A stretch of 64,000 nucleotides of DNA from Ottelia alismoides (GCA_037367405.1 JAZKJV010008267.1:62001-126000); one strand, 5' to 3'; positions 34,272-45,531 are shown, counted from the stretch's first letter. Notes: generated by a model not told the origin, from the sequence alone. Made by a program: numbers and translations.

Positions 34272-37200
34272 CGATGAATCTGCATTTCATTACCTTTATT
34301 CTTTCATTTTCCCCTTAAATCCCTAGCTAAATGCATGCATATAATTTTAATTTGTACTAAATAACACTCAATAAATCACGTAAAATACTATATTTAATAC
34401 CAAAATAAAAGAATAAAGGAAAGAAAAAGAATGAAGTGTCAAAGATACTAAGTGACCTTAAGCCCGAGATCCAATCATCGTGATGACTTGATCGACAAGG
34501 AATAAGGTAGGGGGAGATAGGACAGAGAAACTGTACAGAAAATAACAAAAAGCCCTAGTTTTTAATTCATCAATAATAGATTTTTGTGACCTATTTGATT
34601 TTCCTATTTTTATACCTTAAATCAACAAACCCTTAACATTAATAATGTACTTAAAAAATAAAGAAAAATAAAAAATTTATTTCATTCAAAAATAATGCAC
34701 AGTGTGCCCTGCACACGCATAACAGAAAGCCACAAAGAACTTTATAGACCTATATCTTCTCCATACAGATCCAAAATTCACCAAACTCACCTATACTTTT
34801 CATAAAATTAAATTATCTATTTAAAAAGCTACACCGAATAAATGTAGGTTGGCTAAAGTGGAGAGGATCCTCTACTATTCTCTGTGATAAGAAAATTCTT
34901 TAGAAAATCAAAGGAAGGTTTTACAAAGCATCTTTGAGACCTGCTATGCTATATGGATCTGAATGTTAGCCGGTGAACCATAGACATGTGAAGAGAATGG
35001 AAGTAGTAGAAATGAAAATGCTAAGGTGGATGTGTGGACACATACACACACACACGTAAAGATCGTATTTAGAATGATGCCATCAGAAGGAAAGTTGGTG
35101 TGGCTCCGATCAAGGATAAGATGCAAGAAAGTCGTGTAAGGTGGTTTTTACATTTGCAAAGGAGGTCTGCTGATGCACTTGTGAGTCTTGGAATGTTGAC
35201 TTGGTTAAAAGAGGGCGAGGAAGGCCCAAGAAGTATAGGAATGAGACTATGCGAAGGGATCTTAGTTCTTTGGATCTAAGCCCGAGAATGACCCAAGATA
35301 GATCTGAATGGAGGCAAAGAATCCATGTAGCCGACCCTACTTAATGTGGGAAAAGGCTTTATTGTTGTTATTGTTGTTATCTCTTTAATGAAGGTGGTTT
35401 CATTCAATTTGGAGTTAAGATGCAAAAGTTAGCTTTTGGGCCCTCATTATGCAACATACCTGTATAAAATATTCATTATATTTATTTTTTATATTTTAAG
35501 TTTCTAATATTTTTATATATTTGTAAATATTATTTGAATACAGACACATAATAAAATCAGAATAAAACCATGAAAATTACATTTAAAAGAAATAAAGTTG
35601 TAGAATATATATGTAAAATATACTTATAATACACCTATATAATATATGTATATAATTAGTTAAGTATATGTATATAAATACACTCAGAAAAATATCCAAT
35701 ATGTAATTAAATAAGTTATAAATATATAAATTATGTATATAAAATAATAATATATATTACAAACTAAAAATAAAATATATTAAATATAGGTATTTGTATA
35801 TGTATACATACATGTAAATATTAACCTATAATAAATTAACTTGTAAAAATAAATAAAAATACTCTAAAAATACCGAATAAAATAACAAATATTTTTTATG
35901 TTTTAACTTTAATTTAATAAAATAATTTCTATTTTTAAATGAATTTATAAGATATTAAGTTATTCTTTTTCCTGGTTGGTCCACGTGTATAACCATGAGC
36001 CTCTATGAGCTGTCTCAGGTCAACTGCATGGCTTCGTCACCCGACCTGTCAGATCTCGGAACACCACCTCTTTCTCCAAAATTTTAGAGGTGAATCGTGG
36101 CTCGAGAAGCCTTGATTCCTTCACGGATCTTGCGCCCATTCCATCCTCAACCTCGCCCACACCTTAGATCACCTGCACGATCATGCCATCGATCAACAAC
36201 CCGTGATCTTCACCTACAACTTACTATGCCTATAAGTAAACCACCTCTTCCCAGGCAGTTCAACCTCCCGTGGTCCTAGACCCGGTCGACGTCCATTTCC
36301 TGCAGTTCTTGGTAAGATATAATTCTAGGTTTAAGTTCCACACTTCTTTTAGCATTTAGCTGCTAGTTTAGGGTAAAATCAAAAGTCGACCCTTATCACC
36401 TTCATCTTTCATCCCACAAAGTCAACTCAAACCCTGCATGGATCTGGCGAATCGAAGCTCAGTCCTTCATCACCGCTGGAGCTTCGCCGCCCATCCCATT
36501 TCCTTGATCTCCAACTTCCACCACTGATCGAGGATCTTCCCCTCGAGCCCCATAATGTTTTTGTGCAGGAACGTGGTCTGAACAAACACCTGGAGCCTAG
36601 ATTCGACTCCAATTAGCTGCTCTAGGTCGCACGAAGAGGACAGTGCCCCATATCCCATCCAAGGAGGACATGGAATCCATCAAGGACCACCTGTAGATGC
36701 GGAGGCTTTCCAACAAGATGTAGGTGTCATCAGAGAGGAGAACAGAGGTCGGAGCTACATGGAATCATCGATTGAAGGAGGCCATGCTTCGTATTCTTGG
36801 GTGTTCTTCATGAATACCCAAGGGCCGTTGGATCTTCGTCAACCACCAGATTCTTTTGTAGTCGTCCGATAAGGCGCGAAATGATGTGCGCCACAGTCGT
36901 TGGATCCACTTAAGTGTGCCAACACGATGCTTTCTCCAACGTCGAAGAGTGCCCACTTTTGGGTAATTTGCTATGAAGCCCCACCCTTTTTTGTAATCAT
37001 TAGTAGGCTTTAAATATTCTACTGCATTGTAAATATAATTAGGAAAATTTGCATTTAGGACCTCATAGTTTAAGCATATTGTATATTTGTCCTTATCAGC
37101 TCTCCTCATGTGCGTCTACACATGAGGTGGGCATTTTGTAGCAATACCCCTTCGGGTTCTTATATTTTACTTTAATATTTTAAGTTTGAATTAAAGTAAA

Positions 37201-37690
37201 ACTTTTGGTTTAATTACATAAAAATCCTCAAACTATATTTTTATTACAATTATACTAATGCAAGGCCTTTTTTTCATTTATTTGCATTTTTTTATTTAAA
37301 TAATTCCCATGCTCTAAAAATTATGAAAAAATAGATGAAGGTGCTCAATGTTATGCTTGTTCATGTTGCATTTTTATTTTAGCATTCTCATGCATTTTTC
37401 ATTTATTAAAAATCATTTAAGTGCTATTTATTCTTTATCTAGCTTTAAAAATAAAAAATTATAAAACCTTCTTTAAAAATTCCAAAGAATTAGATATTAT
37501 TTATCACTATATTTTATAACGCCAGAACAAAAATTACAAAAAAAGTATAAAAAACCTTAAAAATTAAAAAAAAACTTATAACCATAAAAATTGGCAAAAA
37601 TTCTCAAAAAATTTAAAAAATAGTTTTCTTCTATATATTTTTTCTATATATCATATAGCATATATTAAAATTAGTTTTGTGGATTTTCGT
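34272..37690 (+). repeat. Athila/Tat-like LTR copy, + orientation, interrupted by an RTE LINE
   Basis: It starts cgatgaatctgcatttcattacctttattc, the counterpart of the TGATGAATC start of the solo LTRs with its first base mutated. It then shows the same landmarks in order: the cgacaaggaataaggtagggggagata block (about 34490), a GC-rich island (about 35970-36960), and the cctcatgtgcg...cacatgaggtgggcattttg block near 37100. The AT-rich end fades at about 37690, so the 3' part seems lost. It is interrupted by the RTE-type LINE at 34825-35376. The frame at 36765-37109 has no known domain. Confidence 0.6.
34825..35376 (+). pseudogene. 5'-truncated RTE-type LINE
   Basis: The + strand carries, with breaks, the C-terminal end of an RTE-clade reverse transcriptase: RPAMLYGSE, then a NHRHVKRMEVVEMKMLRWM stretch, then a KVGVAPIKDKMQESRVRWF stretch, and SEWRQRIHVADPT just before the end. 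The tail ends in (TTGTTGTTA) repeats, typical of RTE elements. A 12-bp duplication with one mismatch flanks it (ttatctatttaa at 34813-34824; ttatctctttaa at 35377-35388) inside an LTR. A short (AC)n run at about 35040-35056 interrupts the coding sequence. It is 5'-truncated, as usual for LINE copies. Confidence 0.85.
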
Positions 37691-38640
37691 GAGTTAATAT
37701 AAGGTTAGAATAAATTAGTGATGTGAATTATTTACATATGAATGCATTTATGTGCTCAAGTAGGATCTTTTTTACTGTTTTTCTGATATTTTAGATTTTA
37801 GTTCAATGTAATTAGTTAGAAAATAGGATGAAATAAATAAATAAAAAGGAAATAAATAAAATTATTTAAATAGGTACATGAAATAACAAGTCAAACATAA
37901 GTAATTATGTATAATATACAATTCTATCTAAAAATTCAAGTTTCACAAATGAACTCCGACTTTTTTGAATTTAGTCTTATTTTGTAGATAATTAAGTGCT
38001 CATTAATTCAAAAATGAGTAGAGTGAAATTAAAATTGTATGTGAGAGATATTATCATTTACACTTTTTTTGTCCGGGAATTAGGGTTTGTATTTATTTCA
38101 CATATATAGAAGTTATTATTTTTTTAGGATTTTTCATTTATTAATATTAGTGATATGTACATAATAGAATTGGTTTCATGTCAACTGGAGTTAGTGTGAA
38201 TAAAATAATGGGTAAAGTTAGGTGAATATACAAGTGAATATGAATGCAGAATGAAATGCTAATTTTTGGCAGTTGTCTTGGCGGAATGGGCCATTTGATA
38301 GAAAATTGATGAGTGCATGAGTTAACCTTTTAAATTGTTAGCAAACTGTGTTAATCGAGATCTGGATAGGATTAATCAAAACTTGAGCCACTTTGATGAG
38401 ATCCAATTTGATTATAATTATTGTGAGTGTACGATTGAGTGAAATGTCAATTCAGAAATGTGAAGATCCATTTAAATGCATGTGTAATTACTTGATCACA
38501 ATCCACAAAATTTTAATCGAATTAATCAACAATAAGACATCTTGATTGAGTATTAGACTTTTATTGGATTTAGTTTATATAAATTAAATGTTAGGGCATG
38601 GACATGCTTTAGTAAAGTGAAATACAATAGTTTCGGGATG
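37691..38640 (-). repeat. LTR-like remnant, same group as 28.9-29.3 and 60.4-60.9 kb
   Basis: The stretch at 37930-38225 (caagtttcacaaatgaactccga; ttttgtagataatt; gtgatatgtacataatagaattggtttcatgtcaa) follows the same order of phrases as 29030-29285 and 60480-60750. It therefore looks like the 5' end of another Athila/Tat-like LTR on the - strand. Boundaries are approximate. Confidence 0.45.
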
Positions 38641-39104
38641 GAAATGGAAAAATAAGGAGGTAGTTAGTATAAGGGTCATTTCGCCCAATTGTATGAACAA
38701 GGGATTTTTTTGCCACATGAATCTCTATGAACGATCAAACCTCAAAAGTGGGGAGTGAATTTAAGCCAAGCAAGCCTAAATTCAACCATCGCAACTCCTC
38801 CACGTAAGACTGGCTGAGCAATCTCCGGGTATACCTAGTTTTGCGAACCAAGCACATCGATGAGAAGACCGATGGGGGAGTGGAGGGGTAAGGTCCCCAG
38901 ATAAGTGAGCGAGGCATCCATTCCTCATTTGTTTCAAAAAACTTAAGAAAGAATAAAGGAAAGATGAAGTGGCCAACGACCGAAAAAGCTTCCTCATCCT
39001 CTTGCTTATGTATTTTTCGTATTAACCTCTCTCCTACATGAGAGCTTTCTCCCCTATTCGTTAGAATACCTAAGGTACCATGCAAACAAACATGCCTTTA
39101 GGTA
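38641..39104. other. Unassigned sequence
   Basis: The - strand is open over 38735-39085 (116 codons) but the product has no recognisable motif and the composition is ordinary. It may be captured or decayed sequence. No element end could be defined. Confidence 0.3.
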
Positions 39105-40079
39105 CACCTACAGGGGACGATCAAACCCGGACCGTCCCATCTATATCCTTAGGGGACAGTCCTTTATAGATCGTCACTCTTGACGGATATAGGAGACGAT
39201 TAATGATGGTCATCCCCTCCTCTAGAGCTATTGGAGACGGTCTCCAAGAAGATCGTCCCTTCAGCATCTCGATGGGACGGTTATCGACCGTACCCTAGAG
39301 CTCGTCCCTACTTACGTCGATTTGATAAGTGATGAAAAGAAAGTACCTTAGGAGACGACTCTGAACCATCCCTACTATCCACAGAGGGGACGATTTTGAA
39401 ATCGTCCCTATTATAGGGTCCAGACAGAACGGTTCTGACCATCCCCTAGCCTTTCTGTTGGCGTACTGTACATTACGTCCATGTTCGCGGTTAAATTAGC
39501 GAATTTTTTAATTCACTAGAGACCGTCCCCGATCATAATATAGGGACAGTCGACGACCGTCCCCGATGATGTTAAACCTAGGATTGCGGTTCCTTTCTTT
39601 CCCATTCCACCGAATGCGACCCACTACTTCTCCTTCCTTCGAGCGAACGTCGTCCCCTCGATCCCAACCCCCGACTTCTTCTTTGACGATGCCACAAACC
39701 TTTCCAGCTCTCGGCCAGTGACACCCTCCGTCCTCTTCTTCGACCGTGTGTTTTGTCAAGCTCCTTTACTCCGCTCCTTTGTGCCACGTGAATCCAGTAA
39801 TTTGGAATTCTAGTTGATTTTTTGGAGTATATAATGTTTAGAGTTGTTCTAGTTATAGTTGATGATCTTGTTATTTAGTTGTTTGTCTTAGATAGAAATT
39901 TCTTATAATATATAATGCTTAGATAGTTTGATAAAGTTGGTTTAAATGTTCAGTTATTTATTTTTTAGTTCTAGATAGAAAATTGTTAGAGCAAACAATG
40001 TTTAGTATATTTGAATATTACTGATGATCTTAGTTAATTTGATGATTTTATTTACATGTAATAGTTATTTAGTTGTTAA

Positions 40080-40220
40080 ATTACGATAGAAAATGCTTAG
40101 ATTTTATAATGCTTAGTGTATATAATGCTTAGAGTGTATAGACTGTAGAATGTTTAGTACATTATAGTTATAATGGTTAGAAATTATAATGCTTAGAGTG
40201 CATAATAATGCTTAGAATAT
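40080..40220. repeat. Short-period repeats of ataatgcttaga
   Basis: Inside the CACTA-type element at least six variants of (t/a)taatgcttag(a/t) occur within about 140 bp, alternating with gtgtata. They are irregularly spaced and AT-rich, and may derive from local slippage. Confidence 0.6.
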
Positions 40221-40447
40221 ATATCACTTAAAGGGTTTGAACATAGTTGATATATAGATTAGGGATTCGGTACTAGAGATATTAAAAAGTCAGTAAAACA
40301 TCTTTACTTCTTATGCATGAAGTACTTTATTTTATATTGAATTCTTATATGTCTTAGTTAGACATTTATTTTGTAGTGAATTCGCTACAGCACAGGGTAT
40401 TGAACATTGCAACGAATCTTTTTTTTTTTGAACTTGAAGTTTAGAGT

Positions 40448-41040
40448 GGACGGTCACTAACCATCCCCTATATATATAGGACGGGACGGTTACGACCGTT
40501 CCCTGAGATAACTCGGGGCTTACTGGTGCATTTTTTTGGGCTAGGTGACTGGAGGGGACGATTTAGACTATCCCATCCGAGCTTATGTACCCGTCTAAAA
40601 AAACTGGGCATGTGGGTGAACTGGAGGGGGCGGTCTTGACCATCCCCTATGTATATCGGACGAGACGGTTGCGAATGTCCCCTACGACTACCAGAGGCTT
40701 ACTGGTGGATTTTTTGGGGCTCGGTGATCAGAAGGGATGATTTAGACTGTCCAATCCGAGCTTATGTATCCGTCTAAAAAAACCGAGCATGGGAGTGATA
40801 TGGAGGGGATGGTCACGACCGTCCCCTATGTATATCGGATGGCATGATTGCGACCGTCCCCTACGACCATCAGGGGCTTACTGGTGTATTTTTTGGGGCT
40901 CGGTGATAGGAGGGGACGGTTTAGATCACGTCCCATCCGAGCTTCTGTACCCGTCTTAAAAAATTTGGATATTGGAGCTTAACTGAAGGGACAATCACGA
41001 TCGTCCGCTATGTATATCGGATGGGACGGTTGCAACCGTA
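40448..41040. repeat. ~180-bp tandem repeat in the CACTA right end
   Basis: A 179-182 bp unit is repeated a little more than three times; equivalent positions are about 40452, 40632, 40811 and 40993. Each unit contains ggtcacgaccgtcccctatgtatat, a ggcttactggtg block, tttttggggctcggtga, and catccgagcttatgtacccgtct. Each unit carries several ACCGTCC-type motifs in both orientations, so the array multiplies putative transposase sites. Confidence 0.75.
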
Positions 41041-41282
41041 TCCATACAAATCTTTTACGAGACAATTTAGACCATATCCTCTATGAGGAAAGAAAGGGAC
41101 GGTCGAGACCGTCCCATTTGACTCTTAACAGGGGATATTTGTTTTTTGCGCCTCCATGGTCAAATGTGACGGCTTTATGGGGGACATTTTCTTAATCATC
41201 CCCTTTAAGTAAAGGAGATGGTTTTCTACATTTAAGGGATGGCTTTGTACCATCTCTTAAGGTTACTCTGGTTGTAGTGAAT

Positions 41283-41750
41283 GCTACTCATACTACATCA
41301 AATACTCCTAACACATGTAGAACAAAAGGAAGTGGACGGGGAAGTAGACCAAAGGGTAGTGGCAATAGATAGAGACCTTCAAGTGAACTCATGAAAAACG
41401 AAAGTAGACAGTGCAAATCGTGTCTTAAATGCAATGTTGCAATGACTCTCGTAATTTCCCTTCGAATAAACAAGCAAATTCTAAAAGGTGATATTTACTT
41501 TCTTATATTATTTAAAATAATTTTTCAATTTCTTTACATGCTCTATTTATCATTTGGTAATCATCCATTGGCGTTGTTTTCAATTTATTCCATTGATTCT
41601 TCGTCCAGTTCCTTCACATCCAAATAATTTATCAAATGGCACACCTTTGTTCTTCCTTATACCATGTTTAGTTTTTTAAATTTTTCATTTCTGAATTAAT
41701 CCAATTTTTTAATGTAGAACCTAAATGGTTGTAATAACGTAAAGTTTTGT
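41283..41750. other. Spacer between CACTA and Pack-MULE elements
   Basis: This is AT-rich and contains no recognisable coding sequence. The open frame at 41391-41627 has hydrophobic stretches but no family resemblance. Confidence 0.3.
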
Positions 41751-41759
41751 TTCTACAAA

Positions 41760-43087
41760 GGGATTTTATCACTTGTGCCCCTCTGAGATATCGCAATATC
41801 AGTTATGCCCCTATCTTTTTGGTAATATCAGTTGTGCCCCTCACTTCTTGCTATTTTATCACTTGTGCCCCTCGGGTTAGTGACCGTCTATCTACAGTGC
41901 AAACGAACGTTAACTTTGAGGACGTAAGAGGAATTAATTTTTAAAAAAGGTTATGCGGTCATTTTATACCCTTTTCCTCATCTCTTTTTCCTCCTCTTCC
42001 CCATCCTCTTCCTCTTCCTCCAACCCCCTCCTCCTCCCTCTCCGCCCCCGTCCCTGCTCCGCGCCGTCCAGCTCCGCCCCGAGCTCCCCGCACCTCTTCC
42101 CAGCCCGCCGTCCCCGCCCCACACCAAGCCCCGCACCCCCTCCCCTCCCCGCAACCCCGCACCTCCCCCTTGCCCCGCCGACCCACCCCGGCACCCCCGC
42201 CCCAGGTCTCCCCTCCGCCCCCCACACCCCCTCCCCCGGTTGCCCCCAAAGTCATAAGCAACAACGACGGCAATCCGTTCGTCGAGGAGCTGCAAGACAT
42301 TGAGCCCCGCTGTCATGGCTTTACTCTCAATTAAATGACGATGAGAATAGTTGCAGTTCCCAGGAACTGTCACCATCCTGGTTAGGAATAATGACAATAT
42401 CTCTTTAGGAGATACCCTCCTCTTTTCGCTCCTGGATAGCAAGATCATTTCCAACTAGAAGATGCGGTTGCCCTGGTTGTTGTTGATCACCTGGACATGA
42501 TCGTGCTTCACGAAGGCAACACATGCGTGTGTCAAATCCAAATGGATGCCGATTGAGGGTGTTTTCTTTTCCATCAAGCACCCTGCATGCTACATGGTCC
42601 TCCCCTGCCCCTGCCCCCTCCCCTCCTAGCGCCGTGCTCCCTCCCCTGGGCCACCCCGTCTCCTCCCCGACGCCGCCCCCTGCTCCTCCTCCCCCTGAGC
42701 GGCGCCCCCTCCCAGCCCGCCGCCCCCACCCCTGCCCGCCGCCCCCTCCCCGGCGTTGTGCTTCCTCCCCTAGGTCGCCCCCTCTCCTCCCCGGCGTCGC
42801 CCCCTGCTCCCCCTCCTCTGGGCCTCCCCCTCCTTCCGTCGCGGTATGCCCCAAGCTCCTCCCTCGAGCTGCTCCTCCGCCCCTGATTTTGTTTTGACCA
42901 TAATACCCTTCTTAACCACACCATGGTGTGAATAACCCATGGTTATTTTAATTTTTTGACGGTCAATCTGACGGAAGAGCACAACTGATGACGGAGCAAG
43001 AAGTGAGGGGCACAACTGATATTACAAAAAAGATAGGGGCATAACTGATATTGTGATATCTCGAAGGGGTACAAGTGATAAAATCCC
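41760..43087. mobile_element. Pack-MULE-like element with HSP70 fragments and a C-rich core
   Basis: The element is 1328 bp. About 110-bp inverted ends (gggattttatcacttgtgc..., containing repeated atatcagttrtgcccct sub-units) are flanked by a perfect 9-bp duplication ttctacaaa (41751-41759, 43088-43096). That is the Mutator-like signature. The interior holds two C-rich blocks (41990-42240 and 42600-42890) around a piece of coding DNA derived from an HSP70 gene on the - strand. Capture of host gene pieces between Mutator ends defines a Pack-MULE. No transposase is present. The long open frames across the C-rich blocks are composition artefacts. Confidence 0.88.
42238..42560 (-). pseudogene. 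Captured HSP70 gene fragments
   Basis: On the - strand two HSP70 ATPase-domain pieces can be read. The first (about 42560-42455) has PSIGIHLDLTHACVAF followed by HDHVQVINNNQGNRIF, which lines up with the N-terminal nucleotide-binding stretch of HSP70 (IGIDLGT...CV...NDQGNR). It ends at a stop. The second (about 42450-42238) has SPKEILSLFLTRM, then TVPGNCNYSHRH, then TAGLNVLQLLDERIAVVVAYDFGG, matching the later EEIS..VL.KM, TVPAYFNDSQR and GLNVLRIINEPTAAAIAYG segments. The sequences between these landmarks are missing, and key residues are changed (for example the GTT phosphate loop is DLT). It is a broken internal copy with no chaperone function, carried inside a Mutator-like element. Confidence 0.82.
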
Positions 43088-43096
43088 TTCTACAAA

Positions 43097-44216
43097 TGCC
43101 AAATGAGTGCATTACCCCATTTGTATTGACTTTCTTAAGCACTAAATTGACTACTACAAAGCAGAGTCCCACGACTGCGCTACGTGTCGTGTGACCATAT
43201 GCTTGAACATGGTTGAGAGGAAGAACAAATGTTCAAGTACTTTGGTTCAAGTCCATTAACTATACGATCACTTGCAAAGTGCATTACAAAAAGAATCTGC
43301 TTGATGATGTACTGTGATTATGTCTTGTGAGATGGTGTTTTGTGATCTTTTATACTTGCGAACAGTGAAAGTTGTTTTCGTTATTATAATTACACCTTCT
43401 AATGAATCTTGACCATTAGTCCATGTTCTCATGTTCTTATTGGAGTTTTGATTAGTAATTAAGTTATAGGATTGTATTACTTGAATAAATTTCTATGTTC
43501 TCAATGTGTAAGTTTGTTAACATTCCTTAATTGCATTACCATTACAGTTTCAAAGGCTAATACAAAGTTTCACTTTAACTAGTATGCTTTATGTCTCAGT
43601 CATCCATGCTCCTTATTGCTAACATATTTTTCTTACACTCTTTAATGACTTAACAGTTCTCAAGGCTTCATAATCATTGAAAATTAGTTGAATGATAAGG
43701 AGATCTCTTTTTGTATCAAACAAAGTTTCCCTCCATTGTGTAATGAAAATTATGCATTCCCATTTTTTTAGATGAAAAGCACTTAAACGATCACAAGGCT
43801 TCATTTTTCCTTATCGTTGAATGATAAGGAGCTTCCTTGATGTGTCAAACAAAGTTATATATCGATTGTGTAATGAAAATTTTGCATTCGCAATTTTTAA
43901 TCATTATATAATCTAATGATAATTCCACAATACAGATAGAAATGACCTCTCCTTTCACTATGTTAGATGTAATCACATCATGCTTCATATTTCATGTACA
44001 CCTGACGTTGAATCATTTATTGATAAACACCCAAGTACTTCAATTTTCAAAGGTGTATAAGTCAGAATGTTTCAATTTTGGACCAAGAGAATTAAATCAA
44101 TGCTTTAGCCAAATTTCATGTTTATACAAGACCAACATAACACCAAATATCTCGAAACCGATTCAAGGAACTTCAATATTGACATCATATTCTTATACTG
44201 CATCAATGTCAGATAT
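43097..44216. other. AT-rich spacer with a local duplication
   Basis: No gene was recognised. The sequence contains a 133-bp-period duplication at 43655-43905. The open frame at 43942-44289 runs into the LTR and has no conserved motif. Confidence 0.35.
43655..43905. repeat. Tandem duplication, 133-bp period
   Basis: Two copies start at 43661 and 43794 (caaggcttca). Both continue through ttgaatgataaggag, tcaaacaaagtt, and ttgtgtaatgaaaatt-tgcattc. The copies have diverged by roughly a fifth, so the duplication is not recent. Confidence 0.75.
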
Positions 44217-44415
44217 CGATGAATATCTATTTCATCACCTTTATTCTATCATTTTAGCCTTAAAAACCCTGGCTAATGCATGTAAATAGCATTAATTTGT
44301 ACAAAATTACATTCATCATTTATTTTATTTATTCTGTATATAATACTATTTTTAATGCCAAAATTATAGAATAAAGAGAAGAAAAGAAAAAGAATAAAAT
44401 ATCGTATGCGAAAGA

Positions 44416-44690
44416 CCCCAGTCACTAAGGTCAACAATGTAGAAAAAGCATCAATTTCTGTACCGGATCCAGAAGAGCGAAGAAAAAGGGGATGTTTTGT
44501 TAATAGGAACAAGAAACAATTTATAACTGTTGCGATATAAACAACTATACTCATCCGAGCCGCAGGAACATGTACATACAGAATACGAGAATTTCCACCT
44601 TGTTGAAGATCTGGTGGTGCTACCCAAAGACTCGAATGAATAGCCATCGCAATTAAGAAGAACCGAGATCCAATGATCATTTGCACGGGA
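44416..44690 (-). pseudogene. ccmC: Nuclear copy of mitochondrial ccmC (NUMT)
   Basis: On the - strand an uninterrupted frame encodes about 90 residues recognisable as plant mitochondrial CcmC, the haem-handling membrane protein of cytochrome c maturation. Landmarks are IGSRFFLIAMAIHSSLWVAP, then DLQQGGNSRILYVHVPAARM, then a YIAT-INCFLFLLTKHPLFLR stretch containing LLTKHPLF, then SSGSGTEIDAFSTL. The WGxxWxWD haem motif that follows in the full protein is absent because the piece ends at ...LVTG. The junctions are abrupt: LTR sequence resumes with agaccaagtcaag on the right and with cccc on the left. A full gene is about 240 codons, so this is an internal fragment inserted into an LTR and not a functional gene. 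Confidence 0.88.
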
Positions 44691-45279
44691 GACCAAGTCA
44701 AGAATTGAGTTGGTCGACAAGGAATAAAACATGGGGAGATACGGGTCAGAAATACTATAAAAACCACATTTATTTATTCATCCAATAAAGCATTTTGACA
44801 CCCATTTTATTCTTTATTAGTTATACATCAAATAATGAAACTTTGTACATGAAAGTTGTAGATAATAATGTAAATAAAAATACAAAATTGAGTTTGTACA
44901 AAGATAATACACATTGTACTTTTTTACACAAAATAAAAGGGTTTTTTATCACTTGTGCCCCTCTGAGATATCGTAATTTCAGTTATGCCCCTATCTTTTT
45001 GATAATATCAATTGTGCCCCTCACTTCTTTCTAATATATCACTTGTGCCCCTCAGGTTAATGATCGTCCATCCACAGTGCAAACAGACGTTAACTTTGAG
45101 GACATAAGCGGAATTAATTTTTAAAAAAGGGTTAAATGGTCATTTGACACCATCTTCCTCATCCTCTTCTTCTTCTTCCTCTTCCCCCATCCTCTTCCTC
45201 CTCATGGGCCTCCCCCTCCCCCTGCCCCGCGTTGCCCCGTGCTCCCTGCGCTGCCCTGTGCTCCCCTGGGCTGCCCCCT

Positions 45280-45301
45280 CCCCCCCCCCCCCCCCCCCCC
45301 C
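45280..45301. repeat. Poly(C) tract of 22
   Basis: Twenty-two consecutive C residues lie within the C-rich core. The complementary strand is a G22 run. Length calls of such runs are often unreliable. Confidence 0.8.
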
Positions 45302-45374
45302 GCGCGCCACCCCGTGCTCCCTGGGCCACCCCTCCCCCGCGCCGCCCCCTGCTCCCCTCACCCGCGCCGCCCCT

Positions 45375-45531
45375 GCTCCCCCTGCCCTGTGCCGTCCCCT
45401 GGGCCCTCCCCCTGCCCCGCGCCGCCCCCTCCCCTCCCCCGCGCTGCCCCCTGCTCCCCTCCCCTGCACCGCCCCTGCTCCCCCTCCCCCTGCCCCGTGC
45501 CGCCCCCTGGGCCCTCCCCCTGCCCCGCGCT
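45375..45531. repeat. 108-bp tandem duplication in the C-rich core
   Basis: The phrase ctccccctgccc-gtgccg-cccctgggccctccccctgccccgcgc appears at about 45375 and again about 108 bp later. The equivalent gggccctccc lies at 45401 and 45509. The core therefore grew, at least in part, by local duplication. Confidence 0.6.

Larger units (their letters stand above)
39105..41279. mobile_element. Non-autonomous CACTA-type (En/Spm) element
   Basis: The right end, read inward from 41279, starts CACTACAACCAGAGTAACC, the canonical CACTA terminus. Both flanking zones (39110-39560 and 40440-41270) are crowded with GGACGGT / ACCGTCC motifs, often as near-palindromes such as ggggacggtc-n-gaccgtcccc. These are typical subterminal transposase-binding repeats of CACTA elements. 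The left end is probably the degenerate CACCTACAGGGG at 39105, but the 3-bp duplication could not be confirmed. The interior has a small GC-rich section (39580-39790) and an AT-rich section, with no transposase. Confidence 0.7.

Noticed and set aside
36765..37109. 114-codon - strand frame as a gene
   Set aside because: Sits within the LTR copy at 34272-37690 and is antisense to it; no family resemblance.
39515..39520. CACTAG at 39515 as the left end of the CACTA element
   Set aside because: The same GGACGGT subterminal motifs continue for 400 bp to its left, so the element must begin further left.
40080..40220. CRISPR-like array from the spaced ataatgcttaga repeats
   Set aside because: Units are too short, imperfect and irregularly spaced, in plant nuclear DNA within a transposon.
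42405..42924. Gly/Arg-rich frames beside the HSP70 fragments
   Set aside because: Low-complexity translations of the C-rich block; only the short - strand HSP70 segments have recognisable protein similarity.
44273..44767. 164-codon - strand frame as a real gene
   Set aside because: Its recognisable part is an internal fragment of mitochondrial ccmC; the ends are LTR sequence, and no full-length protein or start is present.
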